This document shows positions 1-8,948 of a stretch of 25,556 bases of DNA, in pieces. Numbering within the stretch: the stretch's first letter is position 1; every line of letters starts with the position of its first letter. The notes beneath the pieces were generated by a model, which was not told the origin of the DNA, did not search any database, and was given only the letters and a program-made list of their open reading frames with translations. The position numbers and the translations under genes were made by a program. Source of the stretch: RGIG1681 sp045650505 (GTDB lineage: Bacteria > Bacillota > Clostridia > Christensenellales > UBA1242); the NCBI GenBank assembly GCA_045650505.1, contig JAZRRE010000013.1, positions 1-25,556 on the forward strand, in the 5' to 3' direction.

Positions 1-3
1 AAA

Positions 4-9
4 TCTCCT
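4..9 (-). promoter_or_regulatory. Ribosome binding site of a minus-strand gene outside the window
   Basis: Read on the minus strand, bases 9 to 4 are AGGAGA, three bases from the window edge. This is a normal Shine-Dalgarno sequence. A minus-strand gene therefore very probably starts a few bases to the left, and positions 1-216 are a divergent promoter region between that gene and the flippase gene at 217. Confidence 0.6.
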
Positions 10-147
10 GCTACTATTATATAACAACAAATTTAATATAACAATAAAAATATAAACAATTATTTTAATATTTTTACATAATATCAATTTTGTAAATTAC
101 TTTTTCAATCACTAACCCACCTAATTAACATAATTTAATACAGTATA

Positions 148-164
148 GGTCAAAGTCGGTCTAA
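148..164 (-). promoter_or_regulatory. CtsR-like heptad operator
   Basis: The plus strand reads GGTCAAA-gtc-GGTCTAA. This is a direct heptad repeat with a three-base spacer and one mismatch to the CtsR consensus RGTCAAANNNRGTCAAA. On the minus strand it overlaps a possible -35 (TTGACC) for the gene whose ribosome binding site is at 4-9. CtsR represses clp and related heat-shock genes in Bacillota, so the gene to the left could be a chaperone or protease gene. That is inference, because the gene itself is not visible. The rest of 1-216 is AT-rich with nothing else recognisable. Confidence 0.4.
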
Positions 165-216
165 TTATTTTTATAAAAAAATAATATCACTTAAAAAATA
201 ATCATATTAATTAAAT

Positions 217-1743
217 ATGAATAAATTATTTAAAGCAATGTTTTGTGTGACATTTTTTTCTGTAGCAACCCGTGCTATGGGTTTCTTATTAAAAATTTAC
301 CTATCAAGAAAACTATCAACTGAACTTCTAGGAAGTTATCAAGTTGCAATGAGCATTTTTGCCGTATTTATGACTCTTGTTTCAAGTGGAATCCCCGTTG
401 TCCTTTCAAGAAACATTTCTTATTATCACGGACAAAATAATAAAAAAGCCATTGGGTCAATAATCTCATCTGGTTTAATCCTAACAGGAATAATTTGCTT
501 AATCGTTTCACTTTTTGTAATTTTGTGCCCAACTTTAATAAATTTATTATTTACATCAAGTGAATCTGTTGAAATGATTATAATTTTACTTCCCGCATTA
601 ATATTCAGTTCAATATACGAGGTTCTTCGTGGCGCACTTTGGGGCGAACAACAATTTTTTCAAATTAGCTTCACAGAGTTTTTAGAACAAATCACAAGAA
701 TAATTATTTTGGTTTTGCTTTTTGAAACAACATTTTTAGATATTTCTTTAACAAACAAAACTGCATTATCTTTAAGTATTGCTTGCATAATTTCCGCTAT
801 ACACGTATCAATAGTATATTTTAAACGTGGCGGAAAGTTAGAAAATCCAAAATTTGAATTTAAAAAATTATTAAAAACCAGCACACCAATAACAGCAGTT
901 CGAACGGTTTCTTCAATTGTTTCATCTATCATTGCAATAATCATTCCTATCAGACTAATGACTTATGGTTATTCATCATCTGAAGCTCTTTCAGAATTTG
1001 GAATCATTATGGGTATGACATTCCCACTTATAATGATTCCTTCAACTTTAATCAGCTCACTTGCTGTAACTATAATTCCATCAATAAGCGAACAATCTAA
1101 TAACATTGATAACTGTGAATTGAAAAATAAATCAATACTAAAAACTAAAATCAATTTTGCATTAAAAACAACCGTGATTTTTAGTTCTCTTCTATTGCCA
1201 CTTTATCTTTCACTTGGAGTGCCAATTTGTAAATTTATTTTTGATAATGAAAAAGCAGGGTTATATTTAACCACTGCTTCAATAATGATGATTCCTATGG
1301 GATTATCACAAATAACTTCAAGCATTTTAAATGCTATTGGGCTGGAACTAAAATCACTTAAAAACTATTCAATCTCATCTGCACTTTTAATTCTATCAAT
1401 AATTTTCTTTCCTAAATTTTTAGGCACCTATGCATTGATTATTGGTTATCTTGCAATGTCAATAACTGCATCAATAATGAATTTAATAATGCTTAAAAAA
1501 CGTAAAATCATTTCATTTGAATTTGTTAAAATTATATTTAAAATGTTATCTATCTCAATCTTTTCTGCACTAATTGGTTTTTCAATATATTCACTATTCG
1601 CTAAATTTAATATTATTGCACTATTTATAAGCGGAATAATCACAATGTTATCAATGTTTATTTTTATTTATATTTTTAATATTGCAGATATAAAAATGCT
1701 ATTAATAAGAAAACATAATAAAAGTAAATTAGCAAACGTTTAA
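217..1743 (+). CDS. SpoVB-like MATE/MOP-family polysaccharide or lipid flippase
   Basis: The 508-residue protein is almost entirely hydrophobic, with about 12-14 predicted membrane helices. Its N-terminal region (TRAMGFLLKIYLSRKL, then a helix ending in GIPVVLSRNIS) matches the start of the SpoVB/polysaccharide-biosynthesis branch of the MOP superfamily. Members move lipid-linked sugars or peptidoglycan precursors across the membrane, so a wall or capsule lipid carrier is the likely substrate. The length is normal for the family. No Shine-Dalgarno sequence precedes the ATG at 217; a weak -10-like TATTAA lies six bases upstream. The stop overlaps the convergent DUF4363 gene by four bases, with no terminator between them. 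The family is fairly sure, the substrate is not. Confidence 0.8.
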   Translation: MNKLFKAMFCVTFFSVATRAMGFLLKIYLSRKLSTELLGSYQVAMSIFAVFMTLVSSGIPVVLSRNISYYHGQNNKKAIGSIISSGLILTGIICLIVSLFVILCPTLINLLFTSSESVEMIIILLPALIFSSIYEVLRGALWGEQQFFQISFTEFLEQITRIIILVLLFETTFLDISLTNKTALSLSIACIISAIHVSIVYFKRGGKLENPKFEFKKLLKTSTPITAVRTVSSIVSSIIAIIIPIRLMTYGYSSSEALSEFGIIMGMTFPLIMIPSTLISSLAVTIIPSISEQSNNIDNCELKNKSILKTKINFALKTTVIFSSLLLPLYLSLGVPICKFIFDNEKAGLYLTTASIMMIPMGLSQITSSILNAIGLELKSLKNYSISSALLILSIIFFPKFLGTYALIIGYLAMSITASIMNLIMLKKRKIISFEFVKIIFKMLSISIFSALIGFSIYSLFAKFNIIALFISGIITMLSMFIFIYIFNIADIKMLLIRKHNKSKLANV

Positions 1744-2135
1744 AAAATATTTTCCCAAGAAATATCAAAATCACTAGAATAATGCTTCAAATAATCAACT
1801 AAAGATGAAATTTCTGCAGATGCTTCAGTATAATCATTTTCTTCAACATAAGTAGATATCCTAGCAAGTCCAATTTCAATATCTTTAATTCCTGTATGCC
1901 AAATCAAGCATTTTAACAAATCAACTCTCTTATGCCATTCATTATGAATTTGTTTAGATTCATTAATCAATTCATTTAAATCAATTTTGTCTTTATTTTC
2001 ATCAAGTTTAATTTGATAAGTTTCTAATTTTTCAATCAAATTATCAAATGAATTGTTTACATACGTTGATTCTAAAATGCAACCAACAACCAATACAATA
2101 ATAAGTGAAATCATAATTATCCATTTCTTTACCAT
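1740..2135 (-). CDS. DUF4363 family protein
   Basis: The 131-residue protein begins with two lysines and a hydrophobic helix (about residues 5-20), followed by a charged, mainly helical extracytoplasmic part with two conserved-looking tryptophans. This matches DUF4363, a small family often encoded next to DUF421 genes; its function is unknown. The end of the helix reads VVGC, which fits a lipobox, so Cys19 could be lipid-modified. An uncleaved anchor is equally possible. The start overlaps the upstream DUF421 stop by seven bases, and an AGGTGG sequence supplies the ribosome binding site inside that gene, suggesting coupled translation. The end overlaps the convergent flippase gene by four bases. 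Confidence 0.72.
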   Translation of the reverse strand: MVKKWIIMISLIIVLVVGCILESTYVNNSFDNLIEKLETYQIKLDENKDKIDLNELINESKQIHNEWHKRVDLLKCLIWHTGIKDIEIGLARISTYVEENDYTEASAEISSLVDYLKHYSSDFDISWENIF

Positions 2136-2851
2136 TTCTCACCACCTGAAAAGTTAATACTAAATGAAAAACACTCTTCAACTTCTTTTTCCTGTATAAA
2201 CACTTCTCCGTTATTATCAATGGTAAGAATCAAAACATCTTCAATCTTTTTAATTTTCGCTTTATCTAAACATTCATTAATTTCACCCGATGATATTCCT
2301 GTCATTTTAACATTTTCAATCATCAACTTCCCGTCCATAATTATATTTACAGGTAAAGTATTTTGACCGACTTTGACTTTTAAATCATCTCTTGTCGGTG
2401 GTTCGCATTCAGATTTTTTAATTACACACATATTTCCATTTGTTTCCAAAATTGCATAAGCAATTTCTGATAAATTAAAAACACTGCAACCTCTAATAAG
2501 TTCCATTAAATCATCTAAAGTCATATTTAAGTTTTTAAGTTCTTTATAATTAATCCCTTTAGGACTTACTATTATAGCTGGCTTCCCTGTAAGTAAATAT
2601 CTTGCAAACATAAACTTTCTAGATAACACACAAATTAAAAAATGAACAATCAACAATGATGCAATTGGCACCAATCCGTGTATCAATGGAACTGAAAGTT
2701 CTGCCATTGGAATACAAGCCAGGTCTGCAATTATAAGCGTTATCACAAATTCAAAGGGTTGCATTTCGCCAATTTGCCTTTTTCCCATAAGCCTAATTGC
2801 AATCAATACACATATATAAATAATAATTGAACGAATAAGCATTATACTCAT
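2129..2851 (-). CDS. DUF421 (YetF/YcaP-like) membrane protein
   Basis: The N-terminal half has three membrane helices. The loop RLMGKRQIGEMQPFEF and the later YAILETNG motif are hallmarks of the YetF/YcaP-type DUF421 family. The C-terminal half is a soluble mixed alpha/beta domain. In Bacillus some paralogues are linked to spore germination and envelope functions; no enzymatic role is established. The open frame reaches an ATG at 2887, but that codon lies inside a terminator hairpin. I prefer the ATG at 2851 (MSIMLIRS), which puts the first helix and the MGKRQ motif at the usual distance. No clear Shine-Dalgarno precedes it; a weak AATAAT lies six bases upstream. It pairs with the overlapping DUF4363 gene. 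Confidence 0.8.
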   Translation of the reverse strand: MSIMLIRSIIIYICVLIAIRLMGKRQIGEMQPFEFVITLIIADLACIPMAELSVPLIHGLVPIASLLIVHFLICVLSRKFMFARYLLTGKPAIIVSPKGINYKELKNLNMTLDDLMELIRGCSVFNLSEIAYAILETNGNMCVIKKSECEPPTRDDLKVKVGQNTLPVNIIMDGKLMIENVKMTGISSGEINECLDKAKIKKIEDVLILTIDNNGEVFIQEKEVEECFSFSINFSGGEKW

Positions 2852-2873
2852 ATATAAATTATTGTTAATAAAC

Positions 2874-2907
2874 AAAAAAAAATACATACAAATCGTATGT
2901 ATTTTTT
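2874..2907 (-). terminator. Hairpin terminator of the Ig-like protein gene
   Basis: A 13-base-pair stem (2877-2889 with 2895-2907, core TACATAC/GTATGTA, loop of five) is followed on the minus strand by a run of T. It starts three bases after the stop codon of the gene ending at 2910. Its reverse also ends in T, so it could work both ways. It sits immediately before the DUF421 start and so separates the two genes. Confidence 0.75.
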
Positions 2908-2909
2908 AA

Positions 2910-3896
2910 TTAAGAAACTTTATAAAACAAAGCGATATCATTATTTCCCAAATAAGAAAGAGTTGCATAAGTTCCTGTTGTATTTTTCTTTGAAGTACTG
3001 AAATTTCTAGAAACCATACTGCTTTCAACTTGAATATAAATAGTTCTAAATTGGTGACCTTGATTATATTGTAAATATATTGCTTTCAAATAAACAGGTG
3101 TGCTACATTCAGAAATAGATTGTCCAACTCTATAACTAGCAGTACCATCATTTAATAATTCAGTTGCAACTTGAATATTTCCAACAGTTTGAGTTGTTTT
3201 CATTTCATCTGTATGTTGAAAAATTCTTGTTTCGTGTGAATTGATAAGTTCAGTGTTTCCAATTTTAGTAATTTTCTCTGAAATTAAATTCATTTTTCCG
3301 CTTTCTAAATATTCAGCTTTAATCTTATAAGAAGTTTTTGATAAATTTATGCTTAATGTATCTGCTGTGATTGTATATCTCAATGAACTATTATAATTTC
3401 CATCAATCATTGTCCAACGTCCAGCACTTCTTGTATAATATTTGCACATTCCATTAGAATCAATATAAATCATCTCTGTTGTATTAGAAACAGTATATGA
3501 TTCAGTGTTTGTATTTGAAGTGTTTGGAGATGCAACCGAAACCATCTTATAATTTTTCAAATAATAAGCACCCTTTTGAATAACATTATATTTAACAGGA
3601 ATAACTACTGATTTATATAAAATATTCATTTCTGCGTGAGTTTCAACAGATGTTGAAAAATAAGTAACTTCAACTGTTGAAGAATCTAAATCAACCATTC
3701 TAATATTACCATTTTTATAGGTAACTTTGAGCTTTGCATCTTCAAAATCAATTTCATCACCAACCACATAAAGTGTTTGCATATTACCAACTAATTCAAC
3801 AGTATCAATATTCTTTGACCTAAAAATCACATAACCGAGATATCCAACGCCACAAGAACAAAGGATAATCAAAAATATCACTATAAATTTTTTCAT
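2910..3896 (-). CDS. Membrane-anchored protein with an Ig-like domain, function unknown
   Basis: The 328-residue protein starts with a short basic end and one hydrophobic segment (residues 4-25). Residues about 31-105 (TVELVGNMQTLYVVGDEIDF onward, ending VVIPVKYNV) look like a bacterial Ig-like fold of the Big_3 type. The remaining 220 residues are rich in Ser, Thr and Asn with beta-strand patterns, as in exported beta proteins. LCSC at 12-15 resembles a lipobox but the hydrophobic stretch continues beyond it, so an uncleaved anchor is more likely. The ribosome binding site AAGGGGAG is good, and a consensus promoter lies just upstream. A terminator follows, so it is probably monocistronic. 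I do not recognise the C-terminal part. Confidence 0.6.
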   Translation of the reverse strand: MKKFIVIFLIILCSCGVGYLGYVIFRSKNIDTVELVGNMQTLYVVGDEIDFEDAKLKVTYKNGNIRMVDLDSSTVEVTYFSTSVETHAEMNILYKSVVIPVKYNVIQKGAYYLKNYKMVSVASPNTSNTNTESYTVSNTTEMIYIDSNGMCKYYTRSAGRWTMIDGNYNSSLRYTITADTLSINLSKTSYKIKAEYLESGKMNLISEKITKIGNTELINSHETRIFQHTDEMKTTQTVGNIQVATELLNDGTASYRVGQSISECSTPVYLKAIYLQYNQGHQFRTIYIQVESSMVSRNFSTSKKNTTGTYATLSYLGNNDIALFYKVS

Positions 3897-3938
3897 TTTT
3901 CTCCCCTTAAAAATAACACAAAGTTATTATTTTAAAAC

Positions 3939-3967
3939 ATTATAGCATATTTTACAAACGATTTCAA
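3939..3967 (-). promoter_or_regulatory. Promoter of the Ig-like protein gene
   Basis: On the minus strand TTGAAA (3962-3967), a 17-base spacer and TATAAT (3939-3944) form a near-consensus housekeeping promoter. It lies between the end of uvrA and the gene starting at 3896, giving a leader of about 35 bases that contains a short AATAAC/GTTATT hairpin. Confidence 0.7.
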
Positions 3968-3969
3968 TA

Positions 3970-6768
3970 CTATTTTAAAATATTTTTTAAAGCTTGACCG
4001 GTGTATGACCAACTGCATTTTGCAATCATTTCTGGTGTTCCTTCAGCAATAACATTACCACCTTCATCTCCACCTTCAGGTCCAATATCAATAATATGGT
4101 CTGCAACTTTTATTAAATCAAGATTATGCTCAATAACAACAACACTATTACCTGTTGAAACAAGTCTTTGCAAAATGGTTATCAATTTTTGAACATCATA
4201 AGTATGAAGTCCGGTTGTTGGTTCATCTAAAATATAAATAGTTTTACCTGTTGAACGTTTTGATAGTTCTGTTGCAAGTTTAACTCTTTGTGCTTCACCA
4301 CCAGAAAGTGTAGTTGCTGGCTGACCAAGTGTGATATATCCAAGACCAACATCATGTAAGGTTTGAAGTTTGTTTCTAATAGATGGCAAGTTATAGAAAA
4401 ATTCAAGAGCATCTTCAACTGTCATACTTAAAACATCATTGATATTTTTACCTTTATATGTAACTTCAAGTGTGTTTTTATTATATCTTTTTCCATTACA
4501 TTCATCACAAGTAACATAAACATCTGGCAAGAAATGCATCTCAATTTTTAAAAGTCCATCACCACCACAACATTCACATCTTCCACCTTTCACATTAAAA
4601 CTGAATCTTCCCGGTGTGTAACCTTTTGCCTTTGCTTCTGGAACACTTGCAAAAAGTTCACGAATTGCAGAAAATACTCCTGTGTATGTAACCGGATTGC
4701 TTCTTGGTGTTCTTCCTATCGGACTTTGGTCAATAACGACAACTTTGTCAATTTGTTCAGTTCCTTTAATTTGTTTATATGCACCTTCCGGAAGGTGTGA
4801 ACCATTAATTTTGTTAACAAGAGCCGGATAAAGAATTTCATTTATCAAACTAGACTTTCCACTTCCGGAAACTCCTGTTACTGCAACAAATCTTGAAAGC
4901 GGGATTTTTACATTAATATTTTTCAAATTATTTTGTTTAGCTCCAATAATTTCAAGTACTTTGTCTGACATAGGTCTTCTTTTTTCAGGAATTTCTATCA
5001 CTCTTCTACCCGATAAATAAGCCCCTGTTAAAGAATTTTCTGCTTGTTCAATTTCTGGCACAGTTCCTTGTGCGATAACCCTTCCACCATGAATACCAGC
5101 CATTGGACCAACATCAACAATATAATCAGCTGCACGAATTGTATCTTCATCGTGTTCAACAACCACTACACTATTTCCTAAATCACGAAGATGTTTAAGA
5201 GTTCCTATAAGTTTATTAGTATCTCGTGGGTGCAAGCCAATACTTGGCTCATCAAGAATATAAAGCACGCCCATAAGACCACTACCAATTTGAGTTGCAA
5301 GCCTAATTCTTTGTGCTTCACCACCTGAAAGCGTATATGCTGTTCTTGAAAGTGTTAAATAATGAAGACCAACATCAACCAAAAATTTAAGTCTAGCATT
5401 AATTTCCTTGAAGATACTTCTTGAAATAACTTGTTCTTTTTCACTTAAATTTAAGTTTAGAATCCATTTTTGTGTTTCAATAATATTTAAATCAGTAACA
5501 TCTATAATTGATTTGCCTGCGATTTTTACTGACAATGCCTGATTATTCAACCTTTTACCCTTACAAAGCTGACAATTTCTTGAAACCATATATTTTTCGA
5601 TTTCATTTCTAACAAAATCACTTGATGCATTTTCATGTCTTCTATATAAATTTGGAATAATTCCCTCAAATTTACCATTAAACGAACCAAAAGAACTATT
5701 AATTTGAAGTTTTTCGCCATTAGTTCCATAAAATAAAACTTCTTTAACTTCTTTCGGTAAATCCTTAAATGGTGTCATCATTGAACAACCAAATTTATCT
5801 AAAATAGCTTTAAAATAAAGGTTTCCAAAGCCATAATCCCCCCAACCAAAAGTTGAAATTGCCCCTTCTGAAAGTGATAAATTTTTATCTTTAGTTAAAA
5901 GATCTTCTTCAATTGTCATTTTAGAACCAATACCAGCACATTCTGGGCAAGCACCAATTGGAGTGTTAAAACTAAAAAGTCTTGAAGATATTTCATCAAA
6001 TGAAAAACCGCAGTCAGGACAACTATGTTTTGTTGAATAAAGAAATTCTTCTCCGTTTGTGTCAACAATAACAATTCCACTAGCAAGTTTTAATGCAGTT
6101 TCCAAACTTTCAGCAAGTCTGCTTGTCATATTATCTGTTCTAACAAGTCTATCAATAACAACTGAAATATCATGCTTTTTGTTTTTGTCTAAAATAATTT
6201 CTTCATCAAGAGTATAAATTATTCCATCAACTTTAACACGAACATAACCTTTTTTTCTAAATTCTTCAAAAAGTTCACGGTATTCACCTTTTTTTCCACG
6301 AATAACAGGTGCAATCACCATAATCTTTGAACCATTTTCTGCTGTCATAATCATTTTTACAATTTGGTCAACCGCTAGTGCATTAATTGGCTTTTTGCAA
6401 TTAACACAATAAGGCACACCTATATTTGCAAACAAAAGTCTAAAATAATCATAAATTTCAGTAACAGTTCCAACTGTTGACCTTGGATTTGCCGATGTTG
6501 TTTTTTGGTCAATAGCAATTGCTGGTGAAAGTCCATCAATTTGGTCAACATCAGGCTTTTTCATTTGTCCTAAAAATTGCCTAGCATAAGAAGAAAGTGA
6601 TTCCATATATCTTCTTTGTCCTTCAGCAAAAAGAGTATCAAACGCAAGGCTTGATTTTCCACTTCCTGATAACCCTGTGAATACCACAAATTTGTTTCTT
6701 GGTATATCTAAATTTACATTTTTTAAATTATTTTCTCTTGCTCCAATAATTCTAATAAAGTTATCCAT
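3970..6768 (-). CDS. uvrA: Excinuclease ABC subunit A
   Basis: UvrA is the damage-sensing ATPase that loads UvrB in nucleotide excision repair. The 932-residue product has the full two-cassette layout. Cassette one has TGLSGSGKSSLAFDTLFAEG (Walker A), the family CysXXCys pairs CVNC, CPDC and CPEC, then LSGGEAQRIRLA and LYILDEPSIGLHP. Cassette two has TGVSGSGKSSL, the CECC and CDEC zinc region, LSGGEAQRVKLA and IYILDEPTTGLH. The open frame extends to 6831, but the ATG at 6768 has an AGGAG site just upstream and begins MDNFIRIIGARENNLKN, the normal UvrA start. It lies 75 bases after uvrB and is probably co-transcribed with it. Confidence 0.97.
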   Translation of the reverse strand: MDNFIRIIGARENNLKNVNLDIPRNKFVVFTGLSGSGKSSLAFDTLFAEGQRRYMESLSSYARQFLGQMKKPDVDQIDGLSPAIAIDQKTTSANPRSTVGTVTEIYDYFRLLFANIGVPYCVNCKKPINALAVDQIVKMIMTAENGSKIMVIAPVIRGKKGEYRELFEEFRKKGYVRVKVDGIIYTLDEEIILDKNKKHDISVVIDRLVRTDNMTSRLAESLETALKLASGIVIVDTNGEEFLYSTKHSCPDCGFSFDEISSRLFSFNTPIGACPECAGIGSKMTIEEDLLTKDKNLSLSEGAISTFGWGDYGFGNLYFKAILDKFGCSMMTPFKDLPKEVKEVLFYGTNGEKLQINSSFGSFNGKFEGIIPNLYRRHENASSDFVRNEIEKYMVSRNCQLCKGKRLNNQALSVKIAGKSIIDVTDLNIIETQKWILNLNLSEKEQVISRSIFKEINARLKFLVDVGLHYLTLSRTAYTLSGGEAQRIRLATQIGSGLMGVLYILDEPSIGLHPRDTNKLIGTLKHLRDLGNSVVVVEHDEDTIRAADYIVDVGPMAGIHGGRVIAQGTVPEIEQAENSLTGAYLSGRRVIEIPEKRRPMSDKVLEIIGAKQNNLKNINVKIPLSRFVAVTGVSGSGKSSLINEILYPALVNKINGSHLPEGAYKQIKGTEQIDKVVVIDQSPIGRTPRSNPVTYTGVFSAIRELFASVPEAKAKGYTPGRFSFNVKGGRCECCGGDGLLKIEMHFLPDVYVTCDECNGKRYNKNTLEVTYKGKNINDVLSMTVEDALEFFYNLPSIRNKLQTLHDVGLGYITLGQPATTLSGGEAQRVKLATELSKRSTGKTIYILDEPTTGLHTYDVQKLITILQRLVSTGNSVVVIEHNLDLIKVADHIIDIGPEGGDEGGNVIAEGTPEMIAKCSWSYTGQALKNILK

Positions 6769-6796
6769 ACATCTCCTAAAATTTTCAAAAGCACGC

Positions 6797-6837
6797 GTAA
6801 ATGCTGAAAATATCAGTATTATGTCAAACATAACACT
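6797..6837 (-). repeat. Copy 1 of a structured 3' repeat element
   Basis: This 41-base stretch in the uvrB-uvrA gap matches 12088-12129 at 34 of 42 aligned positions, and both copies lie just after the stop of a minus-strand gene in the same orientation. On the minus strand it folds as AGTGTTATG-tttga-CATAATACT, followed by CTGA/TCAG around TATTT. No long T-run follows, so it is not a standard terminator. Confidence 0.5.
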
Positions 6838-6843
6838 TTGATT

Positions 6844-8892
6844 TTATTTCACTTTATGCGATTTTCTTGTTCTCTCATAAACCTTTTCTCTGACCTTTTC
6901 AACCTTTTTAACAGCCTCATATTTTTTGCCATCTCTCTTGTGTTTAAGTTCATCAATCTTATCACGAATCTCAATTGCCTTTTCAAAATCAAGTGATTTA
7001 ACAGCAACATTCATAAGTGCAGTCAAACTCTCAATTTGTCTATTAATTTCTTCAGGTTTCAAGCTAGATATGTCAGTTTCTTTTGTTGTTATTTTGAGCG
7101 TGTTAACAATATCTTTAATAATTGTTTTAGGAACAATTCCGTGCTCTTTGTTATAAGCCATTTGAATTGCCCTTCTTCTATTTGTTTCATCAATCGCTCT
7201 TTTTAAACTATCCGTCATCTCATCAGCGTACATAACAACTCTGCCTTCTGCATTACGTGCTGCTCTGCCTATAGTTTGAATAAGTGCACCTGTTGAACGC
7301 AAAAAGCCTTCTTTGTCAGCATCTAAAATGGCGACTAATTTAACCTCTGGAAGGTCAAGTCCTTCTCTTAATAGATTAATTCCAACCAAAACATCACTTT
7401 CGCCACTACGCAGCTGATTTATGACTGTTATTCTATCCATCGCTTTTATTTCAGAATGCAAATATGTGGTTTTTATTCCAAGCTCACTCAAATACTTTGA
7501 AAGTTCTTCCGCCATCTTTTTTGTAAGTGTAGTGACAAGACACCTTCCACCACTCTCAATTGTTCTATTAAGTTCACCAATAAGGTCATCAACCTGTGTT
7601 TTAACTGGTTTTACTACTACTTCTGGGTCAACCAATCCTGTCGGACGAATAATTTGCTCTGCAATATTATCTTGCCTTTCCATTTCATAAACAGCAGGTG
7701 TTGCAGAAACGCAAATAAGCTGATGAAACTTTGATTCAAATTCATCAAACTTAAGTGGTCTGTTATCATAAGCAGACTTTAATCTAAAACCATACTCTAC
7801 AAGAGCATCTTTTCTTGCCCTATCTCCGTTATACATTGCTCTAACTTGAGGAATTGTCATATGGCTTTCATCAATCAAAAGCAAAAAGTCATCTGGAAAA
7901 TAATCCATAAGCGTGTATGGGGTTTCACCAGGATTTCTGCCATCAAAATACCTTGAATAATTCTCAATTCCGCTGCAATAGCCTATTTCACGCATCATTT
8001 CGATATCGTAACTTGTTCTTTGTTTTAGCCTTTCTGCCTCCAAAATCTTGCCTTTTGCTTGAAGTTCTTCAACTTCTGCAATCATATCTTTCTCAATGTT
8101 TGCTAGACAATTTTCCAATTTTTCGCTTCCAACAACATAGTGTGAAGCAGGATAAATTGCTATATGTTCAAGAGTTGCCGTAACTCTACCGGTAACCGCT
8201 TCAATTTCGCAAATACGGTCAATCTCATCACCGAAAAACTCAACTCTAACAGATGTTTCACTTGAGTTTGCTGGAAATATATCAAGAGTATCACCATTCA
8301 CTCTAAACGAACCACGCGCAAAATCAATATCGTTTCTCTTATATTGGTTATCTACAAGCTTCATAACAACTTCATCACGAGATATTTGCATTCCAGGTCG
8401 AAGCGAAATTGCAAGTTTGTGATATTCACTAGGCTCACCAAGACCATAAATGCAAGAAACTGAAGCAACAATAATAACATCTTTTCTTTCAAATAGTGAA
8501 CAGGTTGCCGAATGGCGAAGTTTATCAATTTCATCGTTAATTGAAAGTTCTTTTTCAATATAAGTATCAGAACTTGCAATATATGCTTCAGGTTGATAAT
8601 AGTCATAATAAGAAACAAAGTAATTCACTGAATTATTAGGAAAAAATTCTCTAAACTCATTACAAAGCTGTGCAGCAAGTGTTTTATTGTGTGCAATAAT
8701 AAGAGTCGGTCTTTGAACCTTTTCAATAATATTTGCCATAGTAAAAGTTTTACCGCTTCCGGTAACACCTAAAAGTACCTGTGTGCGAAGCCCATCATTA
8801 AGACCTTGCACAAGACTATCAATTGCTTGTGGCTGGTCACCTGTTGGCTTATATTTCGATACAAGTTCAAATTTTCTTTCGTTTACACTCAT
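6844..8892 (-). CDS. uvrB: Excinuclease ABC subunit B
   Basis: UvrB verifies damage handed over by UvrA and recruits UvrC. The 682-residue product has GVTGSGKT (Walker A, near residue 42), the strand-separating beta-hairpin SYYDYYQPEAY, the Walker B variant LLLIDESH, helicase motif QTIGRAARN, and a C-terminal UVR domain (MNVAVKSLDFEKAIEIRDKI) that contacts UvrC. The length is normal. No Shine-Dalgarno precedes the ATG at 8892. Instead a near-perfect promoter ends eight bases before it, which predicts a leaderless mRNA. No GAAC-N4-GTTC LexA box is visible in the upstream gap. uvrA follows 75 bases downstream, the common uvrB-uvrA order in Bacillota. Confidence 0.97.
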   Translation of the reverse strand: MSVNERKFELVSKYKPTGDQPQAIDSLVQGLNDGLRTQVLLGVTGSGKTFTMANIIEKVQRPTLIIAHNKTLAAQLCNEFREFFPNNSVNYFVSYYDYYQPEAYIASSDTYIEKELSINDEIDKLRHSATCSLFERKDVIIVASVSCIYGLGEPSEYHKLAISLRPGMQISRDEVVMKLVDNQYKRNDIDFARGSFRVNGDTLDIFPANSSETSVRVEFFGDEIDRICEIEAVTGRVTATLEHIAIYPASHYVVGSEKLENCLANIEKDMIAEVEELQAKGKILEAERLKQRTSYDIEMMREIGYCSGIENYSRYFDGRNPGETPYTLMDYFPDDFLLLIDESHMTIPQVRAMYNGDRARKDALVEYGFRLKSAYDNRPLKFDEFESKFHQLICVSATPAVYEMERQDNIAEQIIRPTGLVDPEVVVKPVKTQVDDLIGELNRTIESGGRCLVTTLTKKMAEELSKYLSELGIKTTYLHSEIKAMDRITVINQLRSGESDVLVGINLLREGLDLPEVKLVAILDADKEGFLRSTGALIQTIGRAARNAEGRVVMYADEMTDSLKRAIDETNRRRAIQMAYNKEHGIVPKTIIKDIVNTLKITTKETDISSLKPEEINRQIESLTALMNVAVKSLDFEKAIEIRDKIDELKHKRDGKKYEAVKKVEKVREKVYERTRKSHKVK

Positions 8893-8900
8893 ACAAATTA

Positions 8901-8929
8901 ATTATACCCCAAAGACATAGAATTTTCAA
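8901..8929 (-). promoter_or_regulatory. uvrB promoter, abutting the start codon
   Basis: The minus strand reads TTGAAA (8924-8929), exactly 17 bases, TATAAT (8901-8906). The uvrB ATG begins eight bases after the -10 box. Transcription normally starts about seven bases after it, so the mRNA would begin at or within two or three bases of the ATG. Confidence 0.75.
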
Positions 8930-8948
8930 AACATTTATTATTAATCAA

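Noticed and set aside
2362..2378. TTTGACC-gac-TTTGACT, an exact CtsR-type heptad repeat
   Set aside because: It lies inside the DUF421 coding frame (codons for KVKVGQ) and not near any gene start, so it is probably coincidence.
6769..6831. 21-residue N-terminal extension of uvrA
   Set aside because: The AGGAG site lies just before 6768, and family members start with the RIIGARENNLKN region there; the extension covers the structured repeat.
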